64,000 nucleotides of DNA from Gaetbulibacter saemankumensis DSM 17032. Its GTDB lineage: Bacteria; Bacteroidota; Bacteroidia; Flavobacteriales; Flavobacteriaceae. Below the pieces are notes generated by a model. It made no database searches. It was not told where the DNA came from and saw only the letters and a program-made list of their open reading frames with translations. The position numbers and the translations under genes were made by a program. This document shows positions 1 to 9,034 of the stretch, piece by piece. Positions within the stretch are counted from its first letter, which is position 1. Each line of letters opens with the position of its first letter. Location of the stretch: the NCBI RefSeq assembly GCF_000425645.1, contig NZ_AUDV01000006.1:310001-374000 (forward strand), written 5' to 3'.

Positions 1-325
1 TTCACGACTCAAACTATTCTTATCGATACCCTGCTCTTTTAGTTTCGCAACTACCTTTGCTTCGGTGGCAATAGAAGCATGATCCGTTCCTGGCACCCAA
101 CATGCATTTTTTCCTTGTAAACGCGCACGTCGAATTAACACATCCTGAATAGTATTATTTAGCATATGCCCCATATGCAATACACCCGTTACGTTTGGTG
201 GTGGAATTACAATCGTATATGGTTCTCTTTCATCTGGTTCTGAATGAAAATAATTATGTTTCATCCAGTAATCATACCATTTACTTTCTACCTGACTTGC
301 ATCATATTTTGAAGGCATCTGCATA
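1..325 (-). CDS. valS: Valine--tRNA ligase, N-terminal part (runs off the window start)
   Basis: Read on the minus strand, about 108 codons encode the N-terminus of valyl-tRNA synthetase, which charges tRNA-Val in the cytoplasm. The class I HIGH signature is present as HMGHM directly after PPPNVTGVL, followed by the class-typical [13 protein letters not shown] segment, a combination diagnostic for ValRS. The protein begins [14 protein letters not shown] at 325 is preferred, with an in-frame ATG at 319 as an alternative. The rest lies outside the window. A TAnnTTTG element about 30 bases upstream fits its promoter. Identification is secure; only the exact start is open. Confidence 0.93.
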
Positions 326-730
326 CTTTGGAATAGTTTTTGAATTTAATCTGCAAAAGTACTTATATTTCTTGTGTTCTGAAACGAGCTATGTTAAAAA
401 TTTAATGAATACAGCTGTTTTTAAATTTTGATAGAGACATTAAATTAAAATACCTGTAATGAATCTATTTCACATGGAACAACATAAAAAATGGGAAATT
501 TTATTTTAACATTTTTTAATACTCTACAGACATGGTATTAAGTACATTTGCTTTAAAATTGGATGTTAACAGATGTTAACGATACTGCCATACATCTAAT
601 AATTTTGTAGAATGTAGAAAAAGTAAGTATGTTTGATATAGCATAAGCCCCAAAGTAATGCCGTTTTATTGGTTATTTGCTATAGACTAGGTGCTATATC
701 ATAAAAAACAAAAAAAATAAATTAAGAATT
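326..730. other. Intergenic region between divergent valS and the DUF1573 gene
   Basis: About 400 bases with no credible gene. It holds the minus-strand TAnnTTTG element of valS (355-362), a direct repeat GATGTTAAC at 562-570 and 572-580, and a plus-strand TAATTTTG at 600-607 that could drive the DUF1573 gene. An open frame running from valS into this gap (195-431, plus) is antisense to valS and shows no family resemblance. The remainder is AT-rich with no recognised structure. Confidence 0.5.
355..362 (-). promoter_or_regulatory. Candidate -7 promoter element for valS
   Basis: On the minus strand the octamer reads TACTTTTG, matching the Bacteroidota -7 consensus TAnnTTTG, about 30 bases before the valS start. 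No good -33 TTG was seen at 17-23 bases spacing, so this is a placement-based inference. Confidence 0.4.
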
Positions 731-1156
731 ATGAAACAGTTAATTACAATTTTATTCATCGGTTTAATTAGTTTTTCTATTAATGCCCAAGACAAAGTAG
801 CTAAAATAGAATTTAAATCGACTACCATTGATTACGGAACCATCGAAAAAGGATCAAACGGTGTCCGTGTATTTGAATTTACTAATACAGGTGACGCTCC
901 TTTAATTATTTCGAAAGTAACATCAAGCTGTGGTTGTACGATTCCTAAAAAACCAAAAGATCCAATTTTACCAGGAAAAACTGGAGAAATTGAAGTAAAA
1001 TATGATACCAACAGAGTAAATCCTATTAGAAAAACCATTACTGTTATTTCTAATGCCGAAACACCTACTGTTGCCCTTAAAATTAAAGGAGAAGTTATTA
1101 ACACTGCTAACGATAGTGTATTGGAAAAGAAAGATAAAAGTATTGTGCAACAATAA
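731..1156 (+). CDS. Secreted DUF1573 domain protein
   Basis: The 141-residue product has an N-terminal signal peptide (about residues 1-20, cleavage after SINAQ) and one DUF1573 domain filling residues 25-125, an immunoglobulin-like fold related to ASPM-SPD-2-Hydin domains and common in Bacteroidota. The family hallmarks DYGTIEKG, FEFTNTGDAPL and SSCGCTIP are visible. It probably works in the periplasm or at the outer membrane; no enzymatic role is known for the family. It stands alone between the valS promoter region and a strong terminator. Function beyond the domain cannot be assigned. Confidence 0.85.
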   Translation: MKQLITILFIGLISFSINAQDKVAKIEFKSTTIDYGTIEKGSNGVRVFEFTNTGDAPLIISKVTSSCGCTIPKKPKDPILPGKTGEIEVKYDTNRVNPIRKTITVISNAETPTVALKIKGEVINTANDSVLEKKDKSIVQQ

Positions 1157-1176
1157 TCATTTTTGCAAAGTTTAAC

Positions 1177-1208
1177 TAAAAGCGCTAAGTATATACTTAG
1201 CGCTTTTT
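1177..1208. terminator. Bidirectional intrinsic terminator
   Basis: A near-perfect inverted repeat (AAGCGCTAAGTAT / ATACTTAGCGCTT) flanked by A- and T-tracts lies between the convergent DUF1573 and aspartyl-protease genes, so it can stop transcription from both sides. Confidence 0.8.
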
Positions 1209-2549
1209 TTATATCGGGTTTTCAAGATAAAAACTAAAAAATTTATACTGACCGTCACGGTCGACCTTAAGTTTAATACGCTTCCCTTCGTCTTCATAAA
1301 ATTTATACATGAGTTCCTGCAAAGTAAAATTATGTGCTCCTTTGCCATTAACGGCAATAATAATATCTCCTATTTTTAAGCCAGCCTTATGTGCTGGAGA
1401 ATCGCGTCTAAGCTCAACAACGGCATATGCCGGTTTTAAAGTTAATTTGTATTGAGTATCTAAAATAACGCGAGTACTATTTACGTTTTCACTATTTTCA
1501 ACTGCCCCCATACGGGCATCAGGCAATTTATTCTCTACCTCGCGAACCAAACGAACCCCTCCATGTTCTAATTCAATTCCGCTTTTATTATACCGAAACG
1601 CTTCTTTAAAATTCGAATTTTTCTTTAGAGTTAACAAGGCGTTTCTGTAATCATAAATTATATTAAAACGTTTTAATATGTTACCTGCCAAACTACCGTT
1701 TCGCCCTTTAAATTTTGTAGCTATCGAGATGGAAGAGGAATCCGGATATGCCACGTTAGCTTGTTTTAATTCAAAACTTTTTAATTTTAATGCTTCTATT
1801 TTAGTACGTTTACCATAAACACTACCACTTAGCCCATGACCTAAAAAATCGTAGAAAAACTTATCTCTGGATTTTATTCCTAAAGTATCATTTTCAAAAA
1901 GCCAGAGCGCATCGCTACCCCCTGAATCAATAAGTAATTTAACAGGCACCTGCCTACCTCCTGTAACAACTTCTGCATTAATATAGGGCTTGTTATTGTA
2001 GAACTCCAGATTCAGTTGTTCGCATTGCTTACAGGTTTTATATTCAAATGACTCCGGATTTGTTAAGCGTAATAATTTTTTCGAATAATTAATTTCTACA
2101 ATTAAATCCTTAAACACATCGTAGCCAATAATTCCATGAACTGTAATTCCAAGTTTTGGAGAAAAGTTTAATTTATCGTTATAAATACAATACAAATCTT
2201 GATTCAAATTAATAGCATCCCCTATTTTAAGAACATTATTTATCGATTTTAATGCTTCAATGGACTCGCCTTCGCCTAGTCCTCGCAAATAAATGGTTTC
2301 CGTATTCTTAATATTTAATGAGTCTGATATATTCAAAAAATTAAAAAGAATAGGTTTACTCACCCCGGTATCCAATAAAAAAGTTAAACTTACCCCATTA
2401 ATTTCTAATGGAATTACAACTAAATTATTAATAAGTTTAAACTTAATTTTATCTGTTTGTTGTTTATTTTGAACTATAAACTGGCTCTGAGAAGTCATAA
2501 CAGTACCCATAAAAAAAACAAACATTAAGGATGTTAATAATTTTTTCAT
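1209..2549 (-). CDS. Secreted retropepsin-like aspartyl protease with C-terminal PDZ domain
   Basis: The frame can be opened at 2579, but ATG at 2549 is preferred because it places a standard signal peptide (MKKLLTSLMFVFF) at the N-terminus, giving about 446 residues. Two aspartyl-protease half-sites are visible: LLDTGVS in the first half and LIDSGGSD in the second, the pattern of the clan AA PDZ-linked family of Bacteroidota. The C-terminal ~90 residues form a PDZ domain (ELRRDSPAHKAGLKIGD with IIAVNGK). It probably cleaves or chaperones peptides in the periplasm or at the cell surface. Substrates are unknown. It is monocistronic and convergent with the DUF1573 gene. Confidence 0.85.
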   Translation of the reverse strand: MKKLLTSLMFVFFMGTVMTSQSQFIVQNKQQTDKIKFKLINNLVVIPLEINGVSLTFLLDTGVSKPILFNFLNISDSLNIKNTETIYLRGLGEGESIEALKSINNVLKIGDAINLNQDLYCIYNDKLNFSPKLGITVHGIIGYDVFKDLIVEINYSKKLLRLTNPESFEYKTCKQCEQLNLEFYNNKPYINAEVVTGGRQVPVKLLIDSGGSDALWLFENDTLGIKSRDKFFYDFLGHGLSGSVYGKRTKIEALKLKSFELKQANVAYPDSSSISIATKFKGRNGSLAGNILKRFNIIYDYRNALLTLKKNSNFKEAFRYNKSGIELEHGGVRLVREVENKLPDARMGAVENSENVNSTRVILDTQYKLTLKPAYAVVELRRDSPAHKAGLKIGDIIIAVNGKGAHNFTLQELMYKFYEDEGKRIKLKVDRDGQYKFFSFYLENPI

Positions 2550-2675
2550 GAGATATAGCTTCGTATTTAATCTATTCAATTTACAAATCTTTGAAACACA
2601 GCGTATATTTTAGTTGGTATTTTAAAAAAACTTTAAGATAATTTTCTCAACTTTGCGCCTTATAATTAAATAATA

Positions 2676-3866
2676 ATGCCAACTATATCAAGAAAAGGGC
2701 AGTTAATGCCTGAATCACCGATACGAAAATTAGTGCCATTTGCTGAACAAGCTCGAAAGGATGGCAAGCATATTTACTATTTAAATATTGGACAACCCGA
2801 TATTAAAACACCTCAGGTTGCTCTAGATGCCGTAAAGGAGAATGACATTGAAATACTTTCATATTCAAGAACTGAGGGATCTAAAGCTTATAGACAAAAA
2901 TTAGCCGCCTATTACGAGAAACATAATATACATGTATCTCACACAGATATTATAGTAACCACAGGTGCCAGTGAAGCGCTACTTTTTCTATTTAGCAGCA
3001 TCATGGACCCTGAGGATGAAGTCATTATATCAGAACCTTTCTATGCTAATTATATTGCCTTCTCTACTGCTACTGGCGTTAATGTTGTTCCAGCAGTTTG
3101 TAGCATAGAAGACAATTTCGCATTGCCTCCGGTAGAAACTTTTGAAAATCTTATTACAGATAAAACAAAAGCTATTTTAATTTGTAACCCGGGGAATCCA
3201 ACAGGGTATTTATATTCTGAAGAGGAAATAAAACAATTAGCTGCTATTGCAAAAAAACATGATTTATTTTTAATTGCAGATGAAGTATATCGCGAATTTG
3301 TTTACGACGGCAATAGCCACTACTCCATTATGCAATTAGAGAACACGGACGATTATACCATTGTAATCGATTCAGTTTCTAAACGCTACAGTATGTGTGG
3401 TGCCCGTATAGGTTGTTTAATTTCAAAGAATAAAACCGTGATGCAAACGGTTATGAAATTTGCACAGGCACGTTTAAGTCCGCCAACATACGCTCAAATT
3501 GCAAGCGAAGCTGCTTTAGATACACCACAAAGTTATTTTGATGACGTTATTGCCGAGTATGTAGACCGACGTGATACACTTATTCATGAGCTCAAACAAA
3601 TTGATGGAGTAAAAGTAGGTACGCCAAAAGGTGCATTTTACTGCATTGCAGAATTGCCAATAAAAAATTCGGATAATTTTGCACAGTGGTTATTAGAAAA
3701 ATTTAGTATTAATAACGAAACGGTTATGATTGCTCCAGCTGGTGGATTTTATTCCACTCCGGGATTGGGTTTAAACCAAGTTCGCATTGCTTACGTACTT
3801 AATAAAGAAAGTTTAATTAAAGCCGTACATATTTTAAAAGAAGCTTTAAAAGTTTATAAAGATTAG
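2676..3866 (+). CDS. Class I/II PLP-dependent aminotransferase (aspartate aminotransferase-like)
   Basis: The 396-residue protein is a fold-type I aminotransferase. Visible signatures are TTGASEALLF (PLP phosphate region), NPGNPTG at 171-177, DEVY with the pyridine-nitrogen Asp at 202, and SVSKRYSMCGARIG with the Schiff-base Lys at 236. It would transfer an amino group between an amino acid and a 2-oxo acid; the exact substrate cannot be read from sequence. Its stop codon overlaps the murB start by one base (TAGTG), so the two are translationally coupled. A second related aminotransferase lies at 61246-62430. Confidence 0.9.
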   Translation: MPTISRKGQLMPESPIRKLVPFAEQARKDGKHIYYLNIGQPDIKTPQVALDAVKENDIEILSYSRTEGSKAYRQKLAAYYEKHNIHVSHTDIIVTTGASEALLFLFSSIMDPEDEVIISEPFYANYIAFSTATGVNVVPAVCSIEDNFALPPVETFENLITDKTKAILICNPGNPTGYLYSEEEIKQLAAIAKKHDLFLIADEVYREFVYDGNSHYSIMQLENTDDYTIVIDSVSKRYSMCGARIGCLISKNKTVMQTVMKFAQARLSPPTYAQIASEAALDTPQSYFDDVIAEYVDRRDTLIHELKQIDGVKVGTPKGAFYCIAELPIKNSDNFAQWLLEKFSINNETVMIAPAGGFYSTPGLGLNQVRIAYVLNKESLIKAVHILKEALKVYKD

Positions 3867-4879
3867 TGCAGATAAAACAGAACATTTCCTTAAAGCCTTT
3901 TAATACTTTTGGTATTGATGTTACTGCCGACTATTTTGTTTCAGCAGCTACAATCGAGGATTTAAAACACATCATAGCTCTAACGGATCACCCAAACAAG
4001 CTTATTTTAGGTGGTGGCAGTAATATGCTGCTTACCCAAGACTTCAATGGTTTGGTTATCCACATTAATTTGAAGGGAATAGAAGTTATTGAAGATTACG
4101 ATGACTATGTTTTGGTAAAAGCACAAGCTGGAGAAAACTGGCATGACTTCGTTTTATGGTGCCTTAATAATAACTACGGCGGAGTTGAAAACTTATCCCT
4201 TATACCAGGTAATGTTGGTACAGCCCCTATTCAGAATATAGGCGCATACGGTGTAGAACTAAAAGATGTATTTCACTCCTGTGAAGCTGTTGAAATAAAT
4301 ACTCAAAATTTAAAAACATTCAATAATACCGAATGTCAGTTTGGATACAGAAATTCGGTATTTAAACAGGAATTCAAAGGGCAATTCATAATTACCAGCG
4401 TAACGTTTAAACTCAGTAAAACTCACCATAATTTAAATATGAATTACGGCGCGATTACAGCTGAACTTGAAAAAATGAAGGTATCCAACCCTAAAATTAA
4501 GGATATCTCAAATGCCGTGATTGCCATAAGAGAAAGCAAGCTACCCAATCCTAAAATACTTGGAAACAGTGGTAGTTTCTTTAAAAATCCAGTGATATCG
4601 AAATCACATTTTAATAAGTTACAGGAAAATTTTAAAGATATTCCCAGCTATCCCGTTTCTGAAACTGAAGTTAAAGTACCTGCCGGTTGGCTTATTGAAA
4701 AAATAGGGTTTAAAGGTAAGCGATTTGGAGATTACGGCGTTCATAAAAACCAGGCTCTTGTATTGGTAAACTACGGTAACGCCAAAGGCATTGACATTTT
4801 AAATTTATCTAGACTCATACAAGACACCGTATTACGTATATTTGAAATCCCAATTGAAGCCGAAGTAAACATTTTATAA
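3866..4879 (+). CDS. murB: UDP-N-acetylenolpyruvoylglucosamine reductase
   Basis: MurB reduces the enolpyruvyl group of UDP-GlcNAc-enolpyruvate with NADPH via FAD, the second committed step of peptidoglycan precursor synthesis in the cytoplasm. The 337-residue protein shows the FAD-binding LGGGSNML, IPGNVGTAPIQNIGAYG, the catalytic SGSFFKNP (Ser as proton donor) and a C-terminal YGVHKNQALVLVN, the type I long form as in E. coli. The start is GTG, overlapping the preceding aminotransferase stop by one base; no better ATG lies nearby. Confidence 0.95.
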   Translation: MQIKQNISLKPFNTFGIDVTADYFVSAATIEDLKHIIALTDHPNKLILGGGSNMLLTQDFNGLVIHINLKGIEVIEDYDDYVLVKAQAGENWHDFVLWCLNNNYGGVENLSLIPGNVGTAPIQNIGAYGVELKDVFHSCEAVEINTQNLKTFNNTECQFGYRNSVFKQEFKGQFIITSVTFKLSKTHHNLNMNYGAITAELEKMKVSNPKIKDISNAVIAIRESKLPNPKILGNSGSFFKNPVISKSHFNKLQENFKDIPSYPVSETEVKVPAGWLIEKIGFKGKRFGDYGVHKNQALVLVNYGNAKGIDILNLSRLIQDTVLRIFEIPIEAEVNIL

Positions 4880-4938
4880 AAAGAAGTTACTAACTTTATA
4901 TATTTACATCTTGAAATTTTAACCTAAACTCGTTCGTC

Positions 4939-5469
4939 TTGATATCGCCAATAGAAAAAGAAATAATCGACCTGCTTGAGCGTAGTGATAAAAAAGCTAT
5001 TAAATTGCTTTATGAAAACTATGCCGATGCCTTATTTGGTGTGATAAAAAAAATCATTTCAGATGATGAAACTGCCCAAGACGTGCTGCAGGAAAGTTTT
5101 GTAAAAATCTGGCGCTACTCTAAAAAATACGATCCTACAAAAGCTAAATTATTTACCTGGCTCTATCGAATAGCTTATAATTCAGCTATAGACAAAATCA
5201 GATCGCAAAAAAACAAAAGTGGTAACGAAGTCCAAATTGAAACCTCATCCGTATATAAAATAAATTCGCATGAACTTAATCAAGACGTGTTAGATATACA
5301 AAAACACCTTGGCAGTTTAGACGAAAAATATCAAATTGTACTAAATGCGCTCTTTTTTGAGGGCATGACGCAGCAAGAGGCAAGCGATGAGTTGGACATT
5401 CCGTTAGGAACTATAAAATCAAGATTAAAAATTGGATTACGAGAATTGAAAAAAATTTATAATCCTTAA
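4939..5469 (+). CDS. ECF-type RNA polymerase sigma factor
   Basis: The 176-residue protein has a sigma70 region 2 (about residues 25-95, with DDETAQDVLQESFVKIW and FTWLYRIAYNSAID) and a sigma70 region 4 helix-turn-helix (about 120-172, with GMTQQEASDELDIPLGTIKSR). It would direct RNA polymerase to a specific regulon. The start appears to be TTG at 4939; no in-frame ATG precedes region 2. An anti-sigma gene follows after 10 bases, so the pair forms a classic membrane-controlled switch. The inducing signal is unknown. Confidence 0.88.
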   Translation: MISPIEKEIIDLLERSDKKAIKLLYENYADALFGVIKKIISDDETAQDVLQESFVKIWRYSKKYDPTKAKLFTWLYRIAYNSAIDKIRSQKNKSGNEVQIETSSVYKINSHELNQDVLDIQKHLGSLDEKYQIVLNALFFEGMTQQEASDELDIPLGTIKSRLKIGLRELKKIYNP

Positions 5470-5479
5470 AACAAAAGTC

Positions 5480-6268
5480 ATGAATGCAAAAATATCTACT
5501 TTTTTAATTTCTGGCCTATTAGAAAAATATCTTTTAGGAAACACTTCTGTATCCGAAACCCAAGAAGTCGAATCCTTTATTTCAAAATACCCAGAAGTTC
5601 AGAACCACTATAACACCTTGCAGTACAATCTAGAAATTGTTGCTAAAAGCAATGCTGTTGAGGCACCTACTAGTATACTTGATAATATACTAGACGAACT
5701 TGACGATGCTCCAGTTGTGAACATAAATAGCTCAAGAAATTATAAAAAATGGTACAAATTTAGTGTTGCAGCTAGCATTGTTGCTATGCTATTTGCAGGC
5801 ACCTCTTATATTTTCTACAATCAGAATCAAAAATTAAGTAAAGAAAATCAAGTTGTAGTTGATGAAATTTTCGATTTACGTGGTGATATCGAAATGAATA
5901 ACAAAAAGTTAGATGATATCATGCTACAATTTAAGCAACTTAATGACCCGGAAACATATAAATATATTATGCAAGGGAACAGTCGTGCTAAAAACCTAAA
6001 AACCGTAGCATATATTAATCCCAAAGATAAAACATCGATGATTGATGTCGTTTCTTTGCCACAATTACCAGAAGAACAATGTTATCAAATTTGGGCTGAA
6101 TTACAGGGCAAAATGGTTAGTTTAGGTATTCTAAATGAAACCGACAGACAACTAAGAGCTATTCCATATACCGAAGATGCTCTTGGTTTAAATATAACCA
6201 TTGAGCCAAAAGGAGGAAATACCATTGCCTCCATGGATAAAACAGTTGCTGAAATAGACTTTCAATAG
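5480..6268 (+). CDS. Membrane anti-sigma factor (RskA C-terminal-like)
   Basis: The 262-residue protein has a cytoplasmic N-terminal part (1-88) that should bind the sigma factor encoded just upstream, a single transmembrane segment at about 91-113 (WYKFSVAASIVAMLFAG), a short coiled-coil stretch and a periplasmic anti-sigma-K (RskA) type domain. The C-terminal domain carries the family pattern YINPKDKTSMIDV, LPQLPEEQCYQIWAE and GNTIASMDKTVA. It is expected to sequester the sigma factor until a periplasmic signal releases it. No zinc-binding HxxxCxxC motif is present. Confidence 0.87.
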   Translation: MNAKISTFLISGLLEKYLLGNTSVSETQEVESFISKYPEVQNHYNTLQYNLEIVAKSNAVEAPTSILDNILDELDDAPVVNINSSRNYKKWYKFSVAASIVAMLFAGTSYIFYNQNQKLSKENQVVVDEIFDLRGDIEMNNKKLDDIMLQFKQLNDPETYKYIMQGNSRAKNLKTVAYINPKDKTSMIDVVSLPQLPEEQCYQIWAELQGKMVSLGILNETDRQLRAIPYTEDALGLNITIEPKGGNTIASMDKTVAEIDFQ

Positions 6269-6286
6269 TATTTTATAGGATTGCAT

Positions 6287-6324
6287 AAAAAAAACCTCAA
6301 TTTAAAAATTGAGGTTTTTTTTAT
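6287..6324. terminator. Bidirectional intrinsic terminator
   Basis: AACCTCAATTT / AAATTGAGG stem with A- and T-tracts on its two sides, located between the convergent anti-sigma gene and aqpZ. Confidence 0.8.
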
Positions 6325-6340
6325 TTATGCTGCTTAGGTA

Positions 6341-7027
6341 TTATTCTTTATCAAACAAAGCTTTGTGAATAAATCCAGCAACAATAGCTCCAGCGATAGG
6401 TGCTAACCAGAACAGCCACAATTGAGTAATAAACTCTCCTCCGGCAAATAATGCTTGACTAGTAGACCTCGCAGGATTTACAGATGTATTAGTAATAGGA
6501 ATACTGATTAAATGAATTAGTGTTAAACCTAAACCTATAGCAATAGGAGCAAATCCTTTTGGAGCGCGTTCATTTGTACTTCCTAAAATTATTAGTAGGA
6601 AAAAGGCCGTTAACAAAAATTCAGCCACTAATGCCGACCCCATTGAATAGCCACCGGGTGACAAGGTATCATAACCATTCGCGGCAAAACCGCTAATATC
6701 AACAAAATCAGACTTTCCAGAAACAATCAAATACAGAGCACCGGCAGCTAATATAGCACCGCTTAACTGCGCTAATATATAACCTACCAAGTCTTTGGCT
6801 TTAAATTTCCCTCCAGCCCATAAACCAAAAGAAACCGCAGGATTAAAGTGACCTCCAGAAATATGCCCTACAGCAAACGCCATGGTTAACACGGTAAGAC
6901 CAAATGCTAACGCTACACCAGCAAAACCAATACCCAAATCTGGAAACCCTGCTGCAAAAATAGCACTACCACAGCCTCCAAAAACAAGCCAAAATGTTCC
7001 AAAAAACTCTGCAAATAATTTTTTCAT
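6341..7027 (-). CDS. aqpZ: Aquaporin Z-type water channel
   Basis: The 228-residue protein is a six-helix inner-membrane MIP channel with both NPA boxes (GGHFNPAVS at about 58-66 and TSVNPARS at 181-188). The selectivity filter residues expected of a water-specific AqpZ are present: Phe42, His172, Thr181 and Arg187. The length matches the AqpZ subfamily, and the narrow filter argues against a glycerol facilitator. It is monocistronic with a short AT-rich leader. Confidence 0.95.
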   Translation of the reverse strand: MKKLFAEFFGTFWLVFGGCGSAIFAAGFPDLGIGFAGVALAFGLTVLTMAFAVGHISGGHFNPAVSFGLWAGGKFKAKDLVGYILAQLSGAILAAGALYLIVSGKSDFVDISGFAANGYDTLSPGGYSMGSALVAEFLLTAFFLLIILGSTNERAPKGFAPIAIGLGLTLIHLISIPITNTSVNPARSTSQALFAGGEFITQLWLFWLAPIAGAIVAGFIHKALFDKE

Positions 7028-7150
7028 CTTAATAATAGTTTAATAGTTAGATAATTACAATGTACGAATTATAACAAATAAGTGTTTAAAAAAATTACAT
7101 TCACACCATTTCTATCTTAAAATGAATTATAAATTTTTGTGTAAAATCCG

Positions 7151-7158
7151 TACCTTTG
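7151..7158 (+). promoter_or_regulatory. Candidate -7 promoter element
   Basis: TACCTTTG matches TAnnTTTG 16 bases upstream of the small membrane-protein gene, and would head the run of genes to 10279. A TTTTTG lies upstream, but only 11 bases away, so the -33 box is unclear. Confidence 0.4.
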
Positions 7159-7174
7159 CATAAAATAATTTTAA

Positions 7175-7378
7175 ATGAAACTTCTTATTATAACAATAGC
7201 TTTATTAGCTTTAGGTGTTGCCGGAATTGCCATTAAAATATGGGCAAAAAAAGACGGAAAATTTGCAGGCACTTGTGCCAGCCAAAACCCTATGCTTAAT
7301 AAAGATGGAGAAGCTTGTGGTTTTTGCGGGAAAACTCCAGACCAATTTAGTTCTTGCAACGAACCTCAACACTCGTAA
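7175..7378 (+). CDS. Small Cys-rich membrane-anchored protein
   Basis: This 67-residue protein has one N-terminal transmembrane helix (about residues 2-22) and a short tail with four cysteines in CASQN, CGFCGK and SCNEP. The pattern is conserved in many Flavobacteriaceae as a membrane or secreted protein of unknown function (recalled, not searched). The Cys spacing could bind a metal or form disulfides. It is followed after 6 bases by a glycosyltransferase gene, suggesting co-transcription. The overlapping frames at 7215-7427 and on the minus strand are shadows. Confidence 0.75.
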   Translation: MKLLIITIALLALGVAGIAIKIWAKKDGKFAGTCASQNPMLNKDGEACGFCGKTPDQFSSCNEPQHS

Positions 7379-7384
7379 TGTTAC

Positions 7385-8497
7385 ATGGATATACTTGATT
7401 TTGTGTTCTACGCATTCTGTGCGGTAGTATTTATTCAAGTTATTTTTTATCTGTTCATTTTTTCAAGATTTGCTTTTTTTATTCCAAAAAGAGGCAGCTC
7501 CAAACAGCTACCTGTATCTGTAATTATTTGTGCTAAAAATGAAGCCAATAATTTAAAAACCTTCCTGCCCTTAATTATTAATCAAAATTACGAATCATTC
7601 GAAATTGTATTAATCAACGATGCTTCAAGTGATGAGACTCTCGAAGTTATGGAACAGTTTCAGCAATGCCATAATCACATTAAAATTGTCAATGTAAAAA
7701 ATGTTGAAGCCTTTTGGGGCAATAAAAAATACGCCTTAACCCTTGGTATAAAAGCATCAACTCACGAACATCTGCTATTTACCGATGCCGATTGCAAACC
7801 AATATCTAAAGATTGGATTCGGAGCATGACTTCTCATTTTAATAAAAATTCGTCGGTTATTTTAGGGTATGGCGCTTATGCAAAAAAGAAAAACTCCCTA
7901 CTTAATAAATTAATACGCTTTGAGACTTTATTAACCGCCGTTAATTATTTTTCATTTGCTAAGATAGGATTGCCTTACATGGGTGTAGGTAGAAATCTTG
8001 CTTACACTAAAAAAGAATTCTTTAAGGCAAATGGTTTTATAAATCATATAAAAGTACGATCGGGCGATGATGATTTGTTTGTAAATCAGGTAGCTAACAA
8101 AAACAATACAACTATTTGTATCTCTCAGGACAGTTTTACGGAATCCATTCCTAAATCGAGTTTTGGTGCCTGGATTAAACAAAAACGTCGACACATTTCA
8201 ACGGCTAAATATTATAAATTAAAGCACAAACTACTATTAGGCCTGATTTACTGTTTACAATTAGTCTTTTGGGTACTTACTATCTTTCTAATAACAACCC
8301 AATTTAAGTGGCTTTTCGTATTGGGCATTATTTCGATAAGACTCATTTTAATGTATGTGGTACTTGGAGTTTCTTCAAAAAAACTGAACGAAAGTGATTT
8401 AATTATTTTCATCCCTTTTCTCGAAATCTTTTTAGTTATTGTACAATTAACTATATTTATAAAGAATCTTTCATCAAAACCAAATTATTGGAAATAA
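7385..8497 (+). CDS. Family 2 glycosyltransferase, membrane-bound
   Basis: The 370-residue protein has an N-terminal transmembrane helix, a GT-A fold GT2 domain (about 40-270) and two or three C-terminal membrane helices, the layout of processive membrane GT2 enzymes. Motifs include VSVIICAKNE, the DXD-type FTDADC, the acidic RSGDDDLFVN and QKRRH in place of the QxxRW box. It probably transfers a sugar to a lipid or polysaccharide on the cytoplasmic face; donor and acceptor are unknown. Its end overlaps the next sigma-factor gene by 10 bases. Confidence 0.87.
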   Translation: MDILDFVFYAFCAVVFIQVIFYLFIFSRFAFFIPKRGSSKQLPVSVIICAKNEANNLKTFLPLIINQNYESFEIVLINDASSDETLEVMEQFQQCHNHIKIVNVKNVEAFWGNKKYALTLGIKASTHEHLLFTDADCKPISKDWIRSMTSHFNKNSSVILGYGAYAKKKNSLLNKLIRFETLLTAVNYFSFAKIGLPYMGVGRNLAYTKKEFFKANGFINHIKVRSGDDDLFVNQVANKNNTTICISQDSFTESIPKSSFGAWIKQKRRHISTAKYYKLKHKLLLGLIYCLQLVFWVLTIFLITTQFKWLFVLGIISIRLILMYVVLGVSSKKLNESDLIIFIPFLEIFLVIVQLTIFIKNLSSKPNYWK

Positions 8498-9033
8498 ATA
8501 ACGCTATTAAACGAGCCAAACGAAACGACCAAAAGGCTTTTAATTATTTATTAGATACTTTTTGGGACGATGTTTATGGCTATCAGCTTAAACGTGTTGA
8601 AAATGAAAACGACGCTGAAGACATTACTATTCAAACTTTTTCGCGTGCTTTCGACAGGATAGAAACATTCGATGAATCTTATAAATTCAAAACCTGGCTC
8701 ATAACAATTTCAAAAAATATTCATATCGATTTACTTAGGAAAGAAAAATCATCAATCGCCCAAGTATTATCAAATGATGACAAATCTATTTATCAAATTT
8801 TAGATGAGGCTCCGACTCCTGAAGATAAAATTATCACCGAACAAAACCTAGCCAAACTGCTTCGTGATGTAAAAAAATTAAAACCTCATTATCAGGAAAT
8901 CATTAATATGCGTTTCTTTCAGGAATTAAGCTACAAGGAAATCTCATCCCAGTTGAATGAGCCTATAAACAATGTAAAAGTAAAACTTTTACGTGCTAAA
9001 AAATTACTTGCTGAAATTATTCAGAAATCATAA
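8488..9033 (+). CDS. ECF-type RNA polymerase sigma factor (no adjacent anti-sigma)
   Basis: The 181-residue protein contains sigma70 region 2 (NENDAEDITIQTFSRAFDRI, FKTWLITISKNIHID) and region 4 (LSYKEISSQLNEPINNVKVK). Translation seems to start at TTG 8488, inside the end of the glycosyltransferase gene; no upstream ATG exists in frame. No anti-sigma gene adjoins it; it is sandwiched between a glycosyltransferase and a transporter with essentially no spacing. Its control may therefore be transcriptional or by a distant anti-sigma. The regulon is unknown. Confidence 0.86.
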   Translation: MEINNAIKRAKRNDQKAFNYLLDTFWDDVYGYQLKRVENENDAEDITIQTFSRAFDRIETFDESYKFKTWLITISKNIHIDLLRKEKSSIAQVLSNDDKSIYQILDEAPTPEDKIITEQNLAKLLRDVKKLKPHYQEIINMRFFQELSYKEISSQLNEPINNVKVKLLRAKKLLAEIIQKS

Positions 9034-9034
9034 T

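Noticed and set aside
195-431. Plus-strand open frame antisense to valS
   Set aside because: It overlaps the well-conserved valS coding region and its promoter, has no recognisable domain and no start context.
8993-9034. Longer start of the NRAMP-like transporter inside the sigma factor gene
   Set aside because: ATG 9035 directly follows the sigma stop and gives the expected N-terminus before TM1.
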